Assembly (NCBI GenBank): GCA_043101835.1
Contig: JBICHM010000060.1
Location: 1-20,940 of the forward strand
DNA: 20,940 bases
Direction of reading: 5' to 3'
Source of the DNA: JBICHM01 sp043101835
GTDB lineage: Bacteria > Planctomycetota > Phycisphaerae > Phycisphaerales > UBA1924
The notes below the pieces were generated by a model. It ran no database searches, was not told the origin of the DNA, and was given only the letters and a program-made list of their open reading frames with translations. A program made the position numbers and the translations under genes. Positions 11,807 through 20,525 of the stretch are shown piece by piece (positions within the stretch are counted from its first letter, which is position 1; every line of letters starts with the position of its first letter).

Positions 11807-14491
11807 TCAGGCGCACGGCCCCCAGGCGGCCAGGAGCAGGCCGAGGTCGGCCCCGTCGGTGGCGCCGTCGCCGTTCAGGTCGCCGTTCGGGAGGCCCCAG
11901 TTGCCGAGCAGGAGGCCCAGATCGACGCCGTCGACTGCGCCGTCGGCGTTGAGATCGGCGGTGCAGCCGGGGATGAGGTCGGCGATGAAGGCGCCGCGCC
12001 CGTGGGTGAAGGCCACGAGCGTGTCGGGGCCCTTCCAGTCGAGGGACTCGACGACGGTGTTGGGCATGCCTGGGCCGGTGGGTCGCCAGGTGGCGCCGGT
12101 GTCGTCGGAGGCGAAGACACCCAGCTCGGTCGCGGCGTAGAGCTGGGCGGAATCGGTCGGCCGGACGGCGATCCAGTGGACGGGGATGTCGGGGATGGGG
12201 TCGCTGCCGCCGACGCCGTCGATGCGCGTCCACGACGCCCCACCGTTCGCCGTGCGATAGACATGCCCGACGCCGAATGTGCTGTAGGAGGCGTAGGCGA
12301 TATCGGGGTCTCTGGGATCGACCGCCATGCTGCTGACCCACGCGAACCCGGACGGCAGCCCGCTCGAGGAGAGCACCCATGTCGGCGAGGCGTCGAGCGC
12401 GTTGGTCGAGCGCGCGACGTGGCCGTTGCTGTAGCCGAGGTAGACGACATTCGAATCACTCGGCGCGACGGCGATCGCGCTGATGGTCGCGGCTGCCGGG
12501 AGATCGATGCCCGCGACCTGCCACGACGCGGCGCTGTTCGTCGTGCGCCACGGGCGCCGGCCGCCGGTCCAGAGGATGTCGGGGTTCCGCTCGTCGATCG
12601 CGAATGGGGTGATGAAGAGACCGTCGGTGTCGGTGATGCCGCCGGTGGCGGGGAAGGAGCTCGCGCCGCCGTTGGTGGACTTGCGGATGGTGGGGAAGCC
12701 CTGGATCTCGGTGAAGATGACATCGGGATCGCGCGGGTCGATGGCGACGTAGCCGCCATCGCCGCCGCCGATGCTCACCCAGGCATTCGCGCCGGCGCGT
12801 GATTCGGTCTTGCTCGTGCCGTTGTCCTGCGCGCCGCCGGCGAAGCGGTCGGTCTGCTTCGCGCTGTCGCCGTGGTAGAACTGCGTGACGGCGTAGCCGT
12901 TGTTGAGGTTGGTCCAGAGGATGTCCGGCAGCGGGCCCGCGGCGCCGAAGGGGCAGTCCTCCTGCGTCGTCGCGTCGAGCGCGTTGTCGGTGCGGTAGAG
13001 GCCGCCGTCGTTGCCCGCGTACATGGTGGCGTTGGTCACGCCGTCGTAGTCGGGATGGAAGACGATGATGTGCTGGTCGGCGTGCGCGTAGCGTGTGTTG
13101 GGGATGGAGGCGACCTGCTCTGCGAACCAGTAGGCGCCGATCCCGAAGGTGCGTCCGCCGTCGTCGGAGCGGAAGAGGTCGATCCCCCCCACCCACACGA
13201 CGTCGGGGTTTGTGGGATCAACGGCGATGGCGTTGTCGTGCCAGCCCTGCGAATAGAGCGGCGACGCGATGCAGCCGGTGGCGGTGACGAGGTTGCTGAG
13301 CAGCCAGGGGCCGACGAAGCCGTTGAAATCGACGCGCCCCTCCCAGTTGACGCCGCCATCGGTCGAGCGGAACACATTGACGAGCTGCCCCGTCGGCGCG
13401 CCGCTGCCGTTGTCGGCCATCGAGATGTACATGACATCGTTGTCGGACGGCGCGATCGCGAGCGCCATGCGTCCCTGATTGGCGCCGGTGACGATCTCGC
13501 TCCAGGTGTCGCCGCCGTCAGTGGAGCGGTAGAGGCCGTCTTTCTCGAAGGAGCCAAATGCCGCGAGCAGGGTGTCGGGGTTCGTGTCGCTGCGCACGAC
13601 GAGGTCGAGCGCGCCGACCGAGCAACCATTGGTCTGCTGTGCGCCGGAGAGATAGCGCGGGTTGGCGAGGACGAGCGCCCACGAAGCGCCGGCGTCGAGG
13701 CTGCGCCATACGCCGGTGCGCGTCGCGGCGTAGAGGCGCGCCGCGTCGTTCGGACTGATGACGATCTTGTTGACATAGTGGAATGCGCCGGCGGGCACAC
13801 CGTTCACCGTGCCGTCAAGGAGCGTCCAGGTCACACCGCCGTCGGTTGACTTGAAGATGCCGAGCCCGCGCGGAAAGGTGCTGGATCCACCGACGCCCTC
13901 GCCGGTGCCGGCGTAGAGGATGTCGGTGTTCGTCGCGTCGATCGCGATCGTGCTGACAGCGATGTTGGGGAGGAAGTCGTCGAGGGGCGCCCACGATGCG
14001 CCGGCGTCGGTCGACTGCCACACGCCCCCGTTGACGCCCGCGGCGTACATGGTGGTCGGCGTGGCCGGATCGATCGCCAGCGCACGCGTGCGCCCGCCGA
14101 TGTTGCCGGGGCCGAGGGGATCCCAGCTGGTGATATCGCCGGGGTGCTCGGCGCTGCGCAGCGCGGCGCGCTCGCGCACGGCGCGGAGCGCATCGATGAC
14201 CTGTTCCAGTGGATAGGCGTCCTGGCCGGGCGCGAGGCGCTGGGCCATGAAGAAGGCCGCGGCCTCACCGGGCTGGTCGAACTTGCGGAGGGCGCTGCGG
14301 TCGGCTTCGTCACCGTCATCCCATTCGCCGACGACGCCGTGGGCGACCGGAGCCGCGTGCACGGGTCGGGCCTCCGGACCGGCAGGAGTCGGGATGGCGA
14401 CGGGGCGGGCCGGGCCGGCACAACCGGTCAGGAGGCACGCGAGGGCAAGCGACAGGCGAGCGGACGAGAGAACTGGGGCAAGAGACGGCAC
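11807..14491 (-). CDS. Asp-box (BNR)/sortilin-like repeat lipoprotein with C-terminal dockerin-like domain
   Basis: This 894-residue protein has a lipoprotein signal with lipobox LTGC at 21-24, then a linker and an acidic/Arg region. Propeller repeats follow with about ten Asp-box-like motifs (STDAGASW, STDGGVTW, SLDAGASW, STDGGDTW, STDGGVNW, SDDGGRTF, TANGGASW, SDDTGATW and weaker ones). WDPLGPGNIGGRTRALAIDP opens the repeats, and ADQHIIVFHPD and FAGGAQDNGT are typical of the large VPS10/BNR secreted proteins. The C-terminus holds two calcium-loop repeats, DLNADGAVDGVDLGLLLGNWG and a DLNGDGATDGADLGLLL copy, bracketed by Cys (PGC...GPC), as in planctomycete dockerin-type tails. The role is probably extracellular binding or hydrolysis of an unknown ligand. 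The GTG at 14491 was chosen for its GGAG six bases upstream and because the lipoprotein signal follows; an upstream start at 14611 is unlikely. Confidence 0.88.
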   Translation of the reverse strand: MPSLAPVLSSARLSLALACLLTGCAGPARPVAIPTPAGPEARPVHAAPVAHGVVGEWDDGDEADRSALRKFDQPGEAAAFFMAQRLAPGQDAYPLEQVIDALRAVRERAALRSAEHPGDITSWDPLGPGNIGGRTRALAIDPATPTTMYAAGVNGGVWQSTDAGASWAPLDDFLPNIAVSTIAIDATNTDILYAGTGEGVGGSSTFPRGLGIFKSTDGGVTWTLLDGTVNGVPAGAFHYVNKIVISPNDAARLYAATRTGVWRSLDAGASWALVLANPRYLSGAQQTNGCSVGALDLVVRSDTNPDTLLAAFGSFEKDGLYRSTDGGDTWSEIVTGANQGRMALAIAPSDNDVMYISMADNGSGAPTGQLVNVFRSTDGGVNWEGRVDFNGFVGPWLLSNLVTATGCIASPLYSQGWHDNAIAVDPTNPDVVWVGGIDLFRSDDGGRTFGIGAYWFAEQVASIPNTRYAHADQHIIVFHPDYDGVTNATMYAGNDGGLYRTDNALDATTQEDCPFGAAGPLPDILWTNLNNGYAVTQFYHGDSAKQTDRFAGGAQDNGTSKTESRAGANAWVSIGGGDGGYVAIDPRDPDVIFTEIQGFPTIRKSTNGGASSFPATGGITDTDGLFITPFAIDERNPDILWTGGRRPWRTTNSAASWQVAGIDLPAAATISAIAVAPSDSNVVYLGYSNGHVARSTNALDASPTWVLSSSGLPSGFAWVSSMAVDPRDPDIAYASYSTFGVGHVYRTANGGASWTRIDGVGGSDPIPDIPVHWIAVRPTDSAQLYAATELGVFASDDTGATWRPTGPGMPNTVVESLDWKGPDTLVAFTHGRGAFIADLIPGCTADLNADGAVDGVDLGLLLGNWGLPNGDLNGDGATDGADLGLLLAAWGPCA

Positions 14492-14496
14492 AGGCA

Positions 14497-14503
14497 ACTC
14501 CGG
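14497..14503 (-). promoter_or_regulatory. Ribosome-binding site deciding the GTG start at 14491
   Basis: CCGGAGT on the minus strand has GGAG six bases ahead of the GTG. This supports the GTG over a more upstream start that would add 40 residues before the lipoprotein signal. Confidence 0.6.
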
Positions 14504-14604
14504 CAGCGGGGCATTCGGGCTGTAACCACTGTACTCGCCGAGGCTTGTGCCACATGCGGGCAAAACGTGGGATCCGGTGCAACGGCCCCGCAACCGGGGA
14601 CGAA

Positions 14605-14616
14605 TCAACATGTTGA
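14605..14616. promoter_or_regulatory. Palindrome TCAACATGTTGA, candidate MarR operator
   Basis: This perfect 12-base palindrome lies in the divergent region, 89 bases before the MarR start. It overlaps the candidate -35 element TTGACT (14613-14618), which is followed after 16 bases by TACCGT (14635-14640). MarR proteins bind such short AT-centred palindromes and repress their own operons. Confidence 0.55.
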
Positions 14617-14621
14617 CTTAG

Positions 14622-14646
14622 AGCGGAACATGCATACCGTTCCGCT
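14622..14646. promoter_or_regulatory. Inverted repeat AGCGGAAC-N9-GTTCCGCT
   Basis: Perfect eight-base arms with a nine-base spacer lie between the candidate -35 region and the start of the efflux operon. The right half is nearly repeated directly after it (GTTTCCGCT at 14648-14656). It could be a second operator or a leader hairpin. Confidence 0.5.
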
Positions 14647-14705
14647 TGTTTCCGCTCCGGAGGACGGCCCCGGCCATCCCCCACCGACGCCAGCGAGGAG
14701 TTGCG

Positions 14706-15236
14706 ATGACGAGTCTCCAGTCGAACCAGCCCGGCGGTGAAGCACAGGCGTGCGCGGGGCGTGAGGCGTGTGTGGCGAGGTCGCTGCTGACCGCGGCGAA
14801 CCTGATGACGCGCGTCGGCGACCGGCTGAGCGCCTCGATCGGCCTGACGAGCTCTCGCTGGCTGATGCTCTGCTCGATCGGGCGGTTCGAGGAGGCGCCC
14901 TCGGTGGGTGTGCTCTCCGAGGAGGTGCTGCTGAGCGTGCAGAACGTGAGCCGCATGCTCGGGCAGATGGAGGCCGACGGGCTGATCGAGCGGTTCACGA
15001 AGCCGGGGTCGGGGCGCGCGGTGTTCGTGCGACTGACCGAGCAGGGCGAGGCGCCGCTCGAGCAGACGCGCGCCCTGGCGGAGGAGTTCGAATCGTGGTT
15101 CTTGCGCGGGGTGTCGCAGGAGGAGGTCGACCGGATCGACCGGGACCTCTGGCGCCTGACCGACAACCTTCGCGCCATGGAGGCGGCGAAGGCCGCCAGC
15201 GGCGACGCATCGCCGGAGAAGGGACAGACGGCATGA
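14706..15236 (+). CDS. MarR-family transcriptional repressor of the efflux operon
   Basis: This 176-residue protein has a MarR layout: helical dimer ends and a central winged helix-turn-helix. The helix-turn-helix is about SVGVLSEEVLLSVQNVSRMLGQMEADGLIERF (residues 66-97), followed by a wing with GSGRAVFVRLTEQG. Such proteins bind small phenolic or toxic ligands and release an operator. Three Cys (16, 22, 56) are present; redox sensing is possible but unproven. The ATG at 14706 has GAGGAG five bases upstream. Its stop overlaps the adaptor start as ATGA, so the regulator heads the operon it likely controls. Two palindromes in the 5' region are candidate binding sites. Confidence 0.9.
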   Translation: MTSLQSNQPGGEAQACAGREACVARSLLTAANLMTRVGDRLSASIGLTSSRWLMLCSIGRFEEAPSVGVLSEEVLLSVQNVSRMLGQMEADGLIERFTKPGSGRAVFVRLTEQGEAPLEQTRALAEEFESWFLRGVSQEEVDRIDRDLWRLTDNLRAMEAAKAASGDASPEKGQTA

Positions 15237-16402
15237 GTTGGTTCCGGGGAATGACGATCGCGACGGGCGCGCTGCTGCTGACCGGCATGGCGCCCGAGGC
15301 GCACGCCCAGCCGAGCGAGGGCGGCCCGCCCCCGGCGTCGGTGGTGGTCGACCAGGCGCGGATGGAGCGCGTGGAGGGGCTGCGCGAGGTGACCGGCGAG
15401 CTGCGCGCGGTGCGTCGCAGTTTGGTCGCCGCGGAAGCGGGCGGGCGCGTGCTCGAGCTGACCGTCGCCGAAGGCGATGAGATTGAATCGGGCGCGGTGA
15501 TCGCGCGTCTGGACGAAGCGATCGTGCGACTCGAGCGCGACCAGGCGGTCGCGCAGATCGCGGTGCAGGAGGCGGCGGTGCGCGAGCGCGAGGCGGACCT
15601 CGAGAAGACCGAGCGCGACCTGTCGCGCCTGCGCGAGCTGCAACAGCGCTCGTCGGCGTCGCAGAACGAGGTGCTCGACGCGCAGACCGCCGTGACCGCC
15701 GCCGAGGCGCGACTGCAAGAGGCGCGCGCCGAACTGCAGGTCGCCAGGGCGGCCGTTGCGCTGGCCGAGGAGCGTCTGACCGACATGCAGGTGACGGCGC
15801 CCTTTACTGGGCGTGTCGTGACCAAGCGGACCGAAGTGGGCCAGTGGGTGCGCGAAGGCGAGCCGGTAGTCGAACTGGTGCAGCTCGACGAGATCGAGGT
15901 GTGGCTGGACGTGCCCGAGCGCTTCGTGAACCGGCTCTCGACGACGGGCGCGACGGTGCAGGTGCGCGTGCAGGCCCTGGGCGAGACGATGCGCGGCACG
16001 GTGGCGCAGATCGTGCCCGCGGCCGACCCGCTGAGCCGCATATTCCCGGTGCGCGTGCGCCTCGCAAACGATACGGGCCTGCTGCGTCCCGGTATGAGCG
16101 CGACCGGCCTCGCGCCGACGGGGGAGGATGTGGACGTGCTCACGGTGCACAAGGACGCGATCCTGCGCGACGATGCGGGGCCGTACGTGTACTTCAACGC
16201 CGGCGGCGTCGCGATGGCGGCGCGCATCGAGGAGTTGTTCCCGGTGGCGAACCGCGTGGCGATCCGCTCGCGTCAGTTCGAGGCGGGGACGGAGATCGTC
16301 GTCGAGGGCAACGAGCGCCTGTTCCCCGGGCAGCCCCTGATGACCCAGCCGATGCGCGACGCCGGCGCCACGACCGCGTCGCGCCCGGGCGAGGGAGGCT
16401 GA
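15233..16402 (+). CDS. RND efflux periplasmic adaptor (HlyD/MFP family)
   Basis: This 389-residue membrane-fusion protein links the inner-membrane pump to an outer-membrane channel. It has a signal peptide (MSWFRGMTIATGALLLTGMAPEAHA, residues 1-25). A first lipoyl half follows near 63-95 (GGRVLELTVAEGDEIESGAVIARLDE), then an alpha-helical hairpin or coiled coil near 97-184, and a second lipoyl half near 185-218 (VTAPFTGRVVTKRTEVGQWVREGEPVVEL). A beta-barrel (220-295) and a membrane-proximal end complete it. No lipobox Cys is seen. The start overlaps the MarR stop by four bases, and the pump begins three bases after its stop, so all three genes are co-translated. No outer-membrane factor is in the window. 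Confidence 0.93.
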   Translation: MSWFRGMTIATGALLLTGMAPEAHAQPSEGGPPPASVVVDQARMERVEGLREVTGELRAVRRSLVAAEAGGRVLELTVAEGDEIESGAVIARLDEAIVRLERDQAVAQIAVQEAAVREREADLEKTERDLSRLRELQQRSSASQNEVLDAQTAVTAAEARLQEARAELQVARAAVALAEERLTDMQVTAPFTGRVVTKRTEVGQWVREGEPVVELVQLDEIEVWLDVPERFVNRLSTTGATVQVRVQALGETMRGTVAQIVPAADPLSRIFPVRVRLANDTGLLRPGMSATGLAPTGEDVDVLTVHKDAILRDDAGPYVYFNAGGVAMAARIEELFPVANRVAIRSRQFEAGTEIVVEGNERLFPGQPLMTQPMRDAGATTASRPGEGG

Positions 16403-16405
16403 CCG

Positions 16406-19400
16406 ATGGACATCGTTCGCCTCTCGATTCTCAAGCCCGTCGGCGTGACGGTCGCGGTGCTGCTGGTGGTGATGTTCGGGCTGATCGGTCTGGGCGCGAT
16501 CCCCATCCAGCTTGCGCCGAACGTGGACCGGCCGATCATCACCGTGACGACCAACTGGCCGGGGCGCAGCCCGCAAGAGATCGTCGACCAGATCACCAAG
16601 GAGCAGGAAGAGCAGCTCAAGAACGTCGAGAACCTCAAGTCGCTCCGCTCGACGAGCAGCGAGGGCTCGAGCCAGATCACGCTCGAGTTCTACATCGAGA
16701 CGAACATCGACCGCGCGATGCAGGACGTCTCGGACTCGCTGCGCCAGGTGCCGGAGTACCCCGAGGATGTCGATGAGCCGGTGATCACGGCGACCGAAGG
16801 CGACGCGGAGAACGCGATCGCCTGGATCATCATCGATTTCCCGCCCGAAGTGCGGGACCAGTTCGCGACGTTCGACATCGCGACGCTCTACGACGCGCTC
16901 GATAAGGAAGTGAAGCCGTATCTCGAGCGCACCGACGGGGTGGCGGAGATCAACATCTTCGGCGGTCGCGAGCGCGAGGTGCGCGTGCTGATCGACCCGG
17001 TGCGCCTTGCGCAGCGCGGGCTGTCGTACAACGAGGTGGCCGCGGCCCTGCGCTCGGAGAACCGCAACACCTCCGCGGGATCGATCGCCGAGGGCAAGCG
17101 CGACTATCGCGTGCGCGTCGTCGGCCAGTTTCAGAGCGATGAGGACATCCTCTCGACGATCGTCGCCTACCGCGACAGCAAGCCGGTGTACCTGCGCGAC
17201 ATCGGCGATGTCGAGATGAGCCATCAGAAGCGCCGCGGGTTCGTGCGAAACATCGGCGGCCAGGCGATCGCCATCAACGCGAAGCGCAAGACCGGCAGCA
17301 ACGTGATGGCGGTCATGGCCGGGTTGCAGGAGCGCCTCGAGGTCGTCAAGAGCGACATCCTCCCGACGATCGATCCGCAGGCCGGACCCCATCTGCGCAT
17401 GCGTCAGGTGTACGACGAGACGACCTACATCCGCAGCGCCATCGACCTGGTGATGCAGAACCTCTGGGTCGGCGGCATCCTCGCGGGCATCGTGCTGTGG
17501 CTGTTTCTCCGCAGCGTGATCTCGACGGGCGTGATCGCGCTGGCGATCCCGACCTCGATCATCGGCACCTTCCTCGTGATGCTCGCGCTCGGGCGTTCGC
17601 TCAACGTGATCTCGCTCGCCGGCATGGCGTTCGCGGTCGGCATGGTGGTGGACAACGCCATCGTCGTGCTCGAGAACATCTACCGTCGCCTGCAGAACGG
17701 CGAGACGCCGATGACCGCGGCGTACCGGGGCGGGCGCGAGGTGTGGGGCGCGATCCTCGCCTCCACCCTCACCACCGTCGCGGTGTTCATCCCGGCGCTG
17801 ACGATTCAGGAGGAGGCGGGGCAGCTGTTCCGCGACATCTCGCTGGCGATCGTCGCGGCCGTCACGCTCTCGCTGCTGGTGTCGATCACCGTGATTCCCG
17901 CGGCCTGCTCGCGCTGGCTGCGCTCGCCGAAGGATCGACGCCCGGCGCGGACGCCCATCGGGCGCGCGTGGCGCGGCGCGTTCGGACTCGGCGCGCTGGC
18001 CGCGGCGCTCAACAGGCGCATCAAGACCACAATGCTGTGGCTGATGACCGGCTGGCGGGGCTGGACGCTGCGCCCGGCGGTGATCCTCTTCATGACGGCC
18101 GCGAGCATTCTCGGCGCGTACGTGCTCATGCCGCCGCTGGACTACCTGCCCGCCGGCAACCGGAACCTCGTCTTCGGCGGCCTGCTCATTCCTCCGGGGT
18201 ACTCGATCGAGCAACAGGAAGACGTCGCCCAGCGCATCGAGCGGTACCTCGATCCCTACATGACCGTGGACGCGAGCGACGACGCGGCGGTGGCGCAGCT
18301 CGACCCGATCCGACGCATGGATGCGCCGAACGACCCCTTTGATCCGGTGCCGATTGAGAACATGTTCGTCGGAGCATTCGGCGGCGGAATGTTCGTCGGC
18401 GCATCGAGCGCGTACGAGGAGACGGTGATCCCGATCGGGACGCTGATCACCAACGCGATGAACACGGTGCCCGGCGCCTTCGGCGGCGCGCGTCAGAGTT
18501 CGATCTTCGGTCGCGGCGTCGCGGGCAGCGGCAACAGCATCAACATCGAGATCTCCGGCCCGCGCCTCGAGCGGGTCCGCGCCGCGGCGGAGATGACCTT
18601 CAACATCGCCGCCGGCAAGTACGGCTACGGGAACGTCCAGCCGACGCCCTCGAACTACAACCTCGCCCAGCCCGAGTACCAGGTGCGCGTGACGCGCGAG
18701 GGGCGAGAGTTGGGCGTGCGTCCGGTCGATATCGGCCTCGCCGTGCGCAGCCTCTTCGACGGCGGATTCGTCGGCGACTTCCGCGAGGCGGATGGCGAGA
18801 CGATCGACATCGTGATGCTGCCGAAGAACGGGCGCCTGGAGTCGTTCCAGGAGCTCGCGAGCATCCCGGTGGCGACGCCGGCGGGGCCGGTGGTGCCGCT
18901 GGACACGATCGTCGAGATCGTGCCCGCCACGGCGCCGCAGCAGATCCTGCGCATCGAGGAGCTCCCGAGCGTGCAGATCTCGGTCACGCCGCCGACGGGC
19001 GCTCCGCTCGAACAGACGATGACCGAGATCGAGGAGCAGATTCTCGGCGCCGTGCGCGGCGCGGGGCTGCTCGACGACACGATGCGCGTGCGTCTCGAAG
19101 GCACTGCGGCGGAGCTGACGAACGTGAAGAACGCGCTCTTCGGCGCTCCGGCGACCGGGCCGCAGGCGCCGTGGCAGCTCGCGGTCGAAGGGCTCAGCGT
19201 GCTGGTGGCGCTCGCGGGCGTCGGCGTGGGCGGCTTCGTGCTCTTCCGCGCGATCCGTCGGCGCGAGCGCGCGTTCGCCTACGGCGCGGTGGGCGCGGTG
19301 CTCATCGGCGTGGCCGTCGGCGGGCTCTTCTTCGGGCTCGGCGCGCAGCCCACGCTGCTGACCGCGCGCCTCGTGTGGGCGCTGGCGGTGACCTACCTGC

Positions 19401-20068
19401 TGATGTGCGCGCTGTTCGAGTCGTTCATCTATCCGTTCGTCATCATGTTCAGCGTGCCGCTGGCGGTGGTCGGCGGGTTCCTCGGGTTGCGCATCGTGCA
19501 CGACTGGACGATGATGGACCCGACCAGGGCGCCGCAGCAACTCGATGTGCTCACGATGCTGGGCTTCGTGATCCTGATCGGCGTGGTGGTGAACAACGCG
19601 ATTCTGATCGTGCACCAGTCGCTGAACTTCATGCACGGCCGCTTCGGCGAAGGCGAGACGGACCAGGCGGGCGCCGGTACGACGATGGCGCCGCTGGAGG
19701 CGATCGCCGAGAGCGTGCGGACGCGCATCCGCCCGATCTTCATGAGCACGCTGACTTCGGTCGGCGGCATGACGCCGCTGGTGCTCTTCCCCGGCCCGGG
19801 TTCGGAGATGTACCGGGGCCTGGGCAGCGTGGTGATCGGCGGGCTGCTGATGTCCACAATCTTCACGCTCGTGCTGGTGCCGCTGCTGTTCAGCCTGACG
19901 CTGCAGATGACCGAGGGCCTTCGCGCGGCGTTGAAGAACGAGGCGCCGAGCGAGAACGGGCACGGCGATGCGCCGCCGCCCCCGAAGCCCGAGGTTCCCG
20001 AGATGGGCGCGGAGCCTTCGCGTCCGGCGCTCGAGCCGGCGCTGGCGATGCGCACTGCGCGCGCGTGA
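16406..20068 (+). CDS. RND efflux pump permease, enlarged
   Basis: This 1220-residue proton-driven inner-membrane pump is longer than the usual ~1040. Its layout is TM1 (12-32), a first porter loop (33-345), TM2-6 (about 350-500), TM7 (557-577), a second porter loop (578-915), then the final TMs and a Pro-rich cytosolic tail (1187-1212). The TM4 relay has GMVVDNAIVVLENI with D416-N417 in place of the double Asp of AcrB. TM10 has GVVVNNAILIV with N1063-N1064 where AcrB has Lys. This Asp/Asn pattern is known in several RND branches outside AcrB. Between the second porter loop and TM8 (about residues 985-1005) are two extra hydrophobic stretches (about 925-948 and 957-981) separated by RAIRRRERAFAY. 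Substrates are unknown. The gene ends four bases from the converging DUF3052 gene. Confidence 0.95.
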   Translation: MDIVRLSILKPVGVTVAVLLVVMFGLIGLGAIPIQLAPNVDRPIITVTTNWPGRSPQEIVDQITKEQEEQLKNVENLKSLRSTSSEGSSQITLEFYIETNIDRAMQDVSDSLRQVPEYPEDVDEPVITATEGDAENAIAWIIIDFPPEVRDQFATFDIATLYDALDKEVKPYLERTDGVAEINIFGGREREVRVLIDPVRLAQRGLSYNEVAAALRSENRNTSAGSIAEGKRDYRVRVVGQFQSDEDILSTIVAYRDSKPVYLRDIGDVEMSHQKRRGFVRNIGGQAIAINAKRKTGSNVMAVMAGLQERLEVVKSDILPTIDPQAGPHLRMRQVYDETTYIRSAIDLVMQNLWVGGILAGIVLWLFLRSVISTGVIALAIPTSIIGTFLVMLALGRSLNVISLAGMAFAVGMVVDNAIVVLENIYRRLQNGETPMTAAYRGGREVWGAILASTLTTVAVFIPALTIQEEAGQLFRDISLAIVAAVTLSLLVSITVIPAACSRWLRSPKDRRPARTPIGRAWRGAFGLGALAAALNRRIKTTMLWLMTGWRGWTLRPAVILFMTAASILGAYVLMPPLDYLPAGNRNLVFGGLLIPPGYSIEQQEDVAQRIERYLDPYMTVDASDDAAVAQLDPIRRMDAPNDPFDPVPIENMFVGAFGGGMFVGASSAYEETVIPIGTLITNAMNTVPGAFGGARQSSIFGRGVAGSGNSINIEISGPRLERVRAAAEMTFNIAAGKYGYGNVQPTPSNYNLAQPEYQVRVTREGRELGVRPVDIGLAVRSLFDGGFVGDFREADGETIDIVMLPKNGRLESFQELASIPVATPAGPVVPLDTIVEIVPATAPQQILRIEELPSVQISVTPPTGAPLEQTMTEIEEQILGAVRGAGLLDDTMRVRLEGTAAELTNVKNALFGAPATGPQAPWQLAVEGLSVLVALAGVGVGGFVLFRAIRRRERAFAYGAVGAVLIGVAVGGLFFGLGAQPTLLTARLVWALAVTYLLMCALFESFIYPFVIMFSVPLAVVGGFLGLRIVHDWTMMDPTRAPQQLDVLTMLGFVILIGVVVNNAILIVHQSLNFMHGRFGEGETDQAGAGTTMAPLEAIAESVRTRIRPIFMSTLTSVGGMTPLVLFPGPGSEMYRGLGSVVIGGLLMSTIFTLVLVPLLFSLTLQMTEGLRAALKNEAPSENGHGDAPPPPKPEVPEMGAEPSRPALEPALAMRTARA

Positions 20069-20072
20069 TCGG

Positions 20073-20483
20073 TCAGCGGTCCTTGCGCCGGTAGACGAAC
20101 TTGAGACCCGACCAGGTCTCATCGACAGCGCAGATCTTGACGTCGACGAGGCCGATGGCGAGGCCTGCGGCGCGGATGTCGGCTTCGCTGATGTCGGTGA
20201 CGACGCCGCTGGACTTCTTGGGCCACGCGAGCCACAGCGCGCCTGCGACAGCGAGCCGGTCCTTGCACCTGGGGAGGCGCTCGTCGAGGCGCCTGCGGTC
20301 GGGGCAGAAGCACAGGATGAGGTCGAGGGGCGTGGAGCCGCGCAGGCCGCCGGTCGCTCGAGCCCCCTCAGGCAGGGGGTCGAGGGTCTGTGCGAAACCG
20401 GCGGGAGCGCCGACGAGGCGGAGGGCTTTGCCGGGCTTGCAGCCGAGTTTCTTCGCCAGGGGGGTTCCCGAGTAGCCGGCCAC
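20073..20483 (-). CDS. DUF3052 family protein
   Basis: This 136-residue protein starts MAGYSGTPLAKKLGCKPGKALRLV, the signature of the DUF3052 family. A LDLILCFC stretch and LAVAGALWLAWPKKSSG (in many members an exposed KK/SG turn) follow, ending in CAVDETWSGLKFVYRRKDR. The family is small, cytosolic and of unknown function. The GTG at 20483 was chosen because the conserved MAGYSGTPL begins there and GGAG lies six bases upstream. It converges with the RND permease, with a gap of only four bases and no room for a terminator between them. Confidence 0.88.
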   Translation of the reverse strand: MAGYSGTPLAKKLGCKPGKALRLVGAPAGFAQTLDPLPEGARATGGLRGSTPLDLILCFCPDRRRLDERLPRCKDRLAVAGALWLAWPKKSSGVVTDISEADIRAAGLAIGLVDVKICAVDETWSGLKFVYRRKDR

Positions 20484-20525
20484 AGTGCGCTCCGGATCGG
20501 TTGCAAGCGTCGGTGAAGCAACGCG

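Noticed and set aside
14547..14560. A TGGCAC sequence on the minus strand as a sigma-54 promoter of the dockerin lipoprotein
   Set aside because: The TTGCA half is missing at the required spacing.
14586..14599. Hairpin CCCCG-CAAC-CGGGG in the divergent region
   Set aside because: It is a short stem, expected by chance at this GC content, and no T-run or placement gives it a role.
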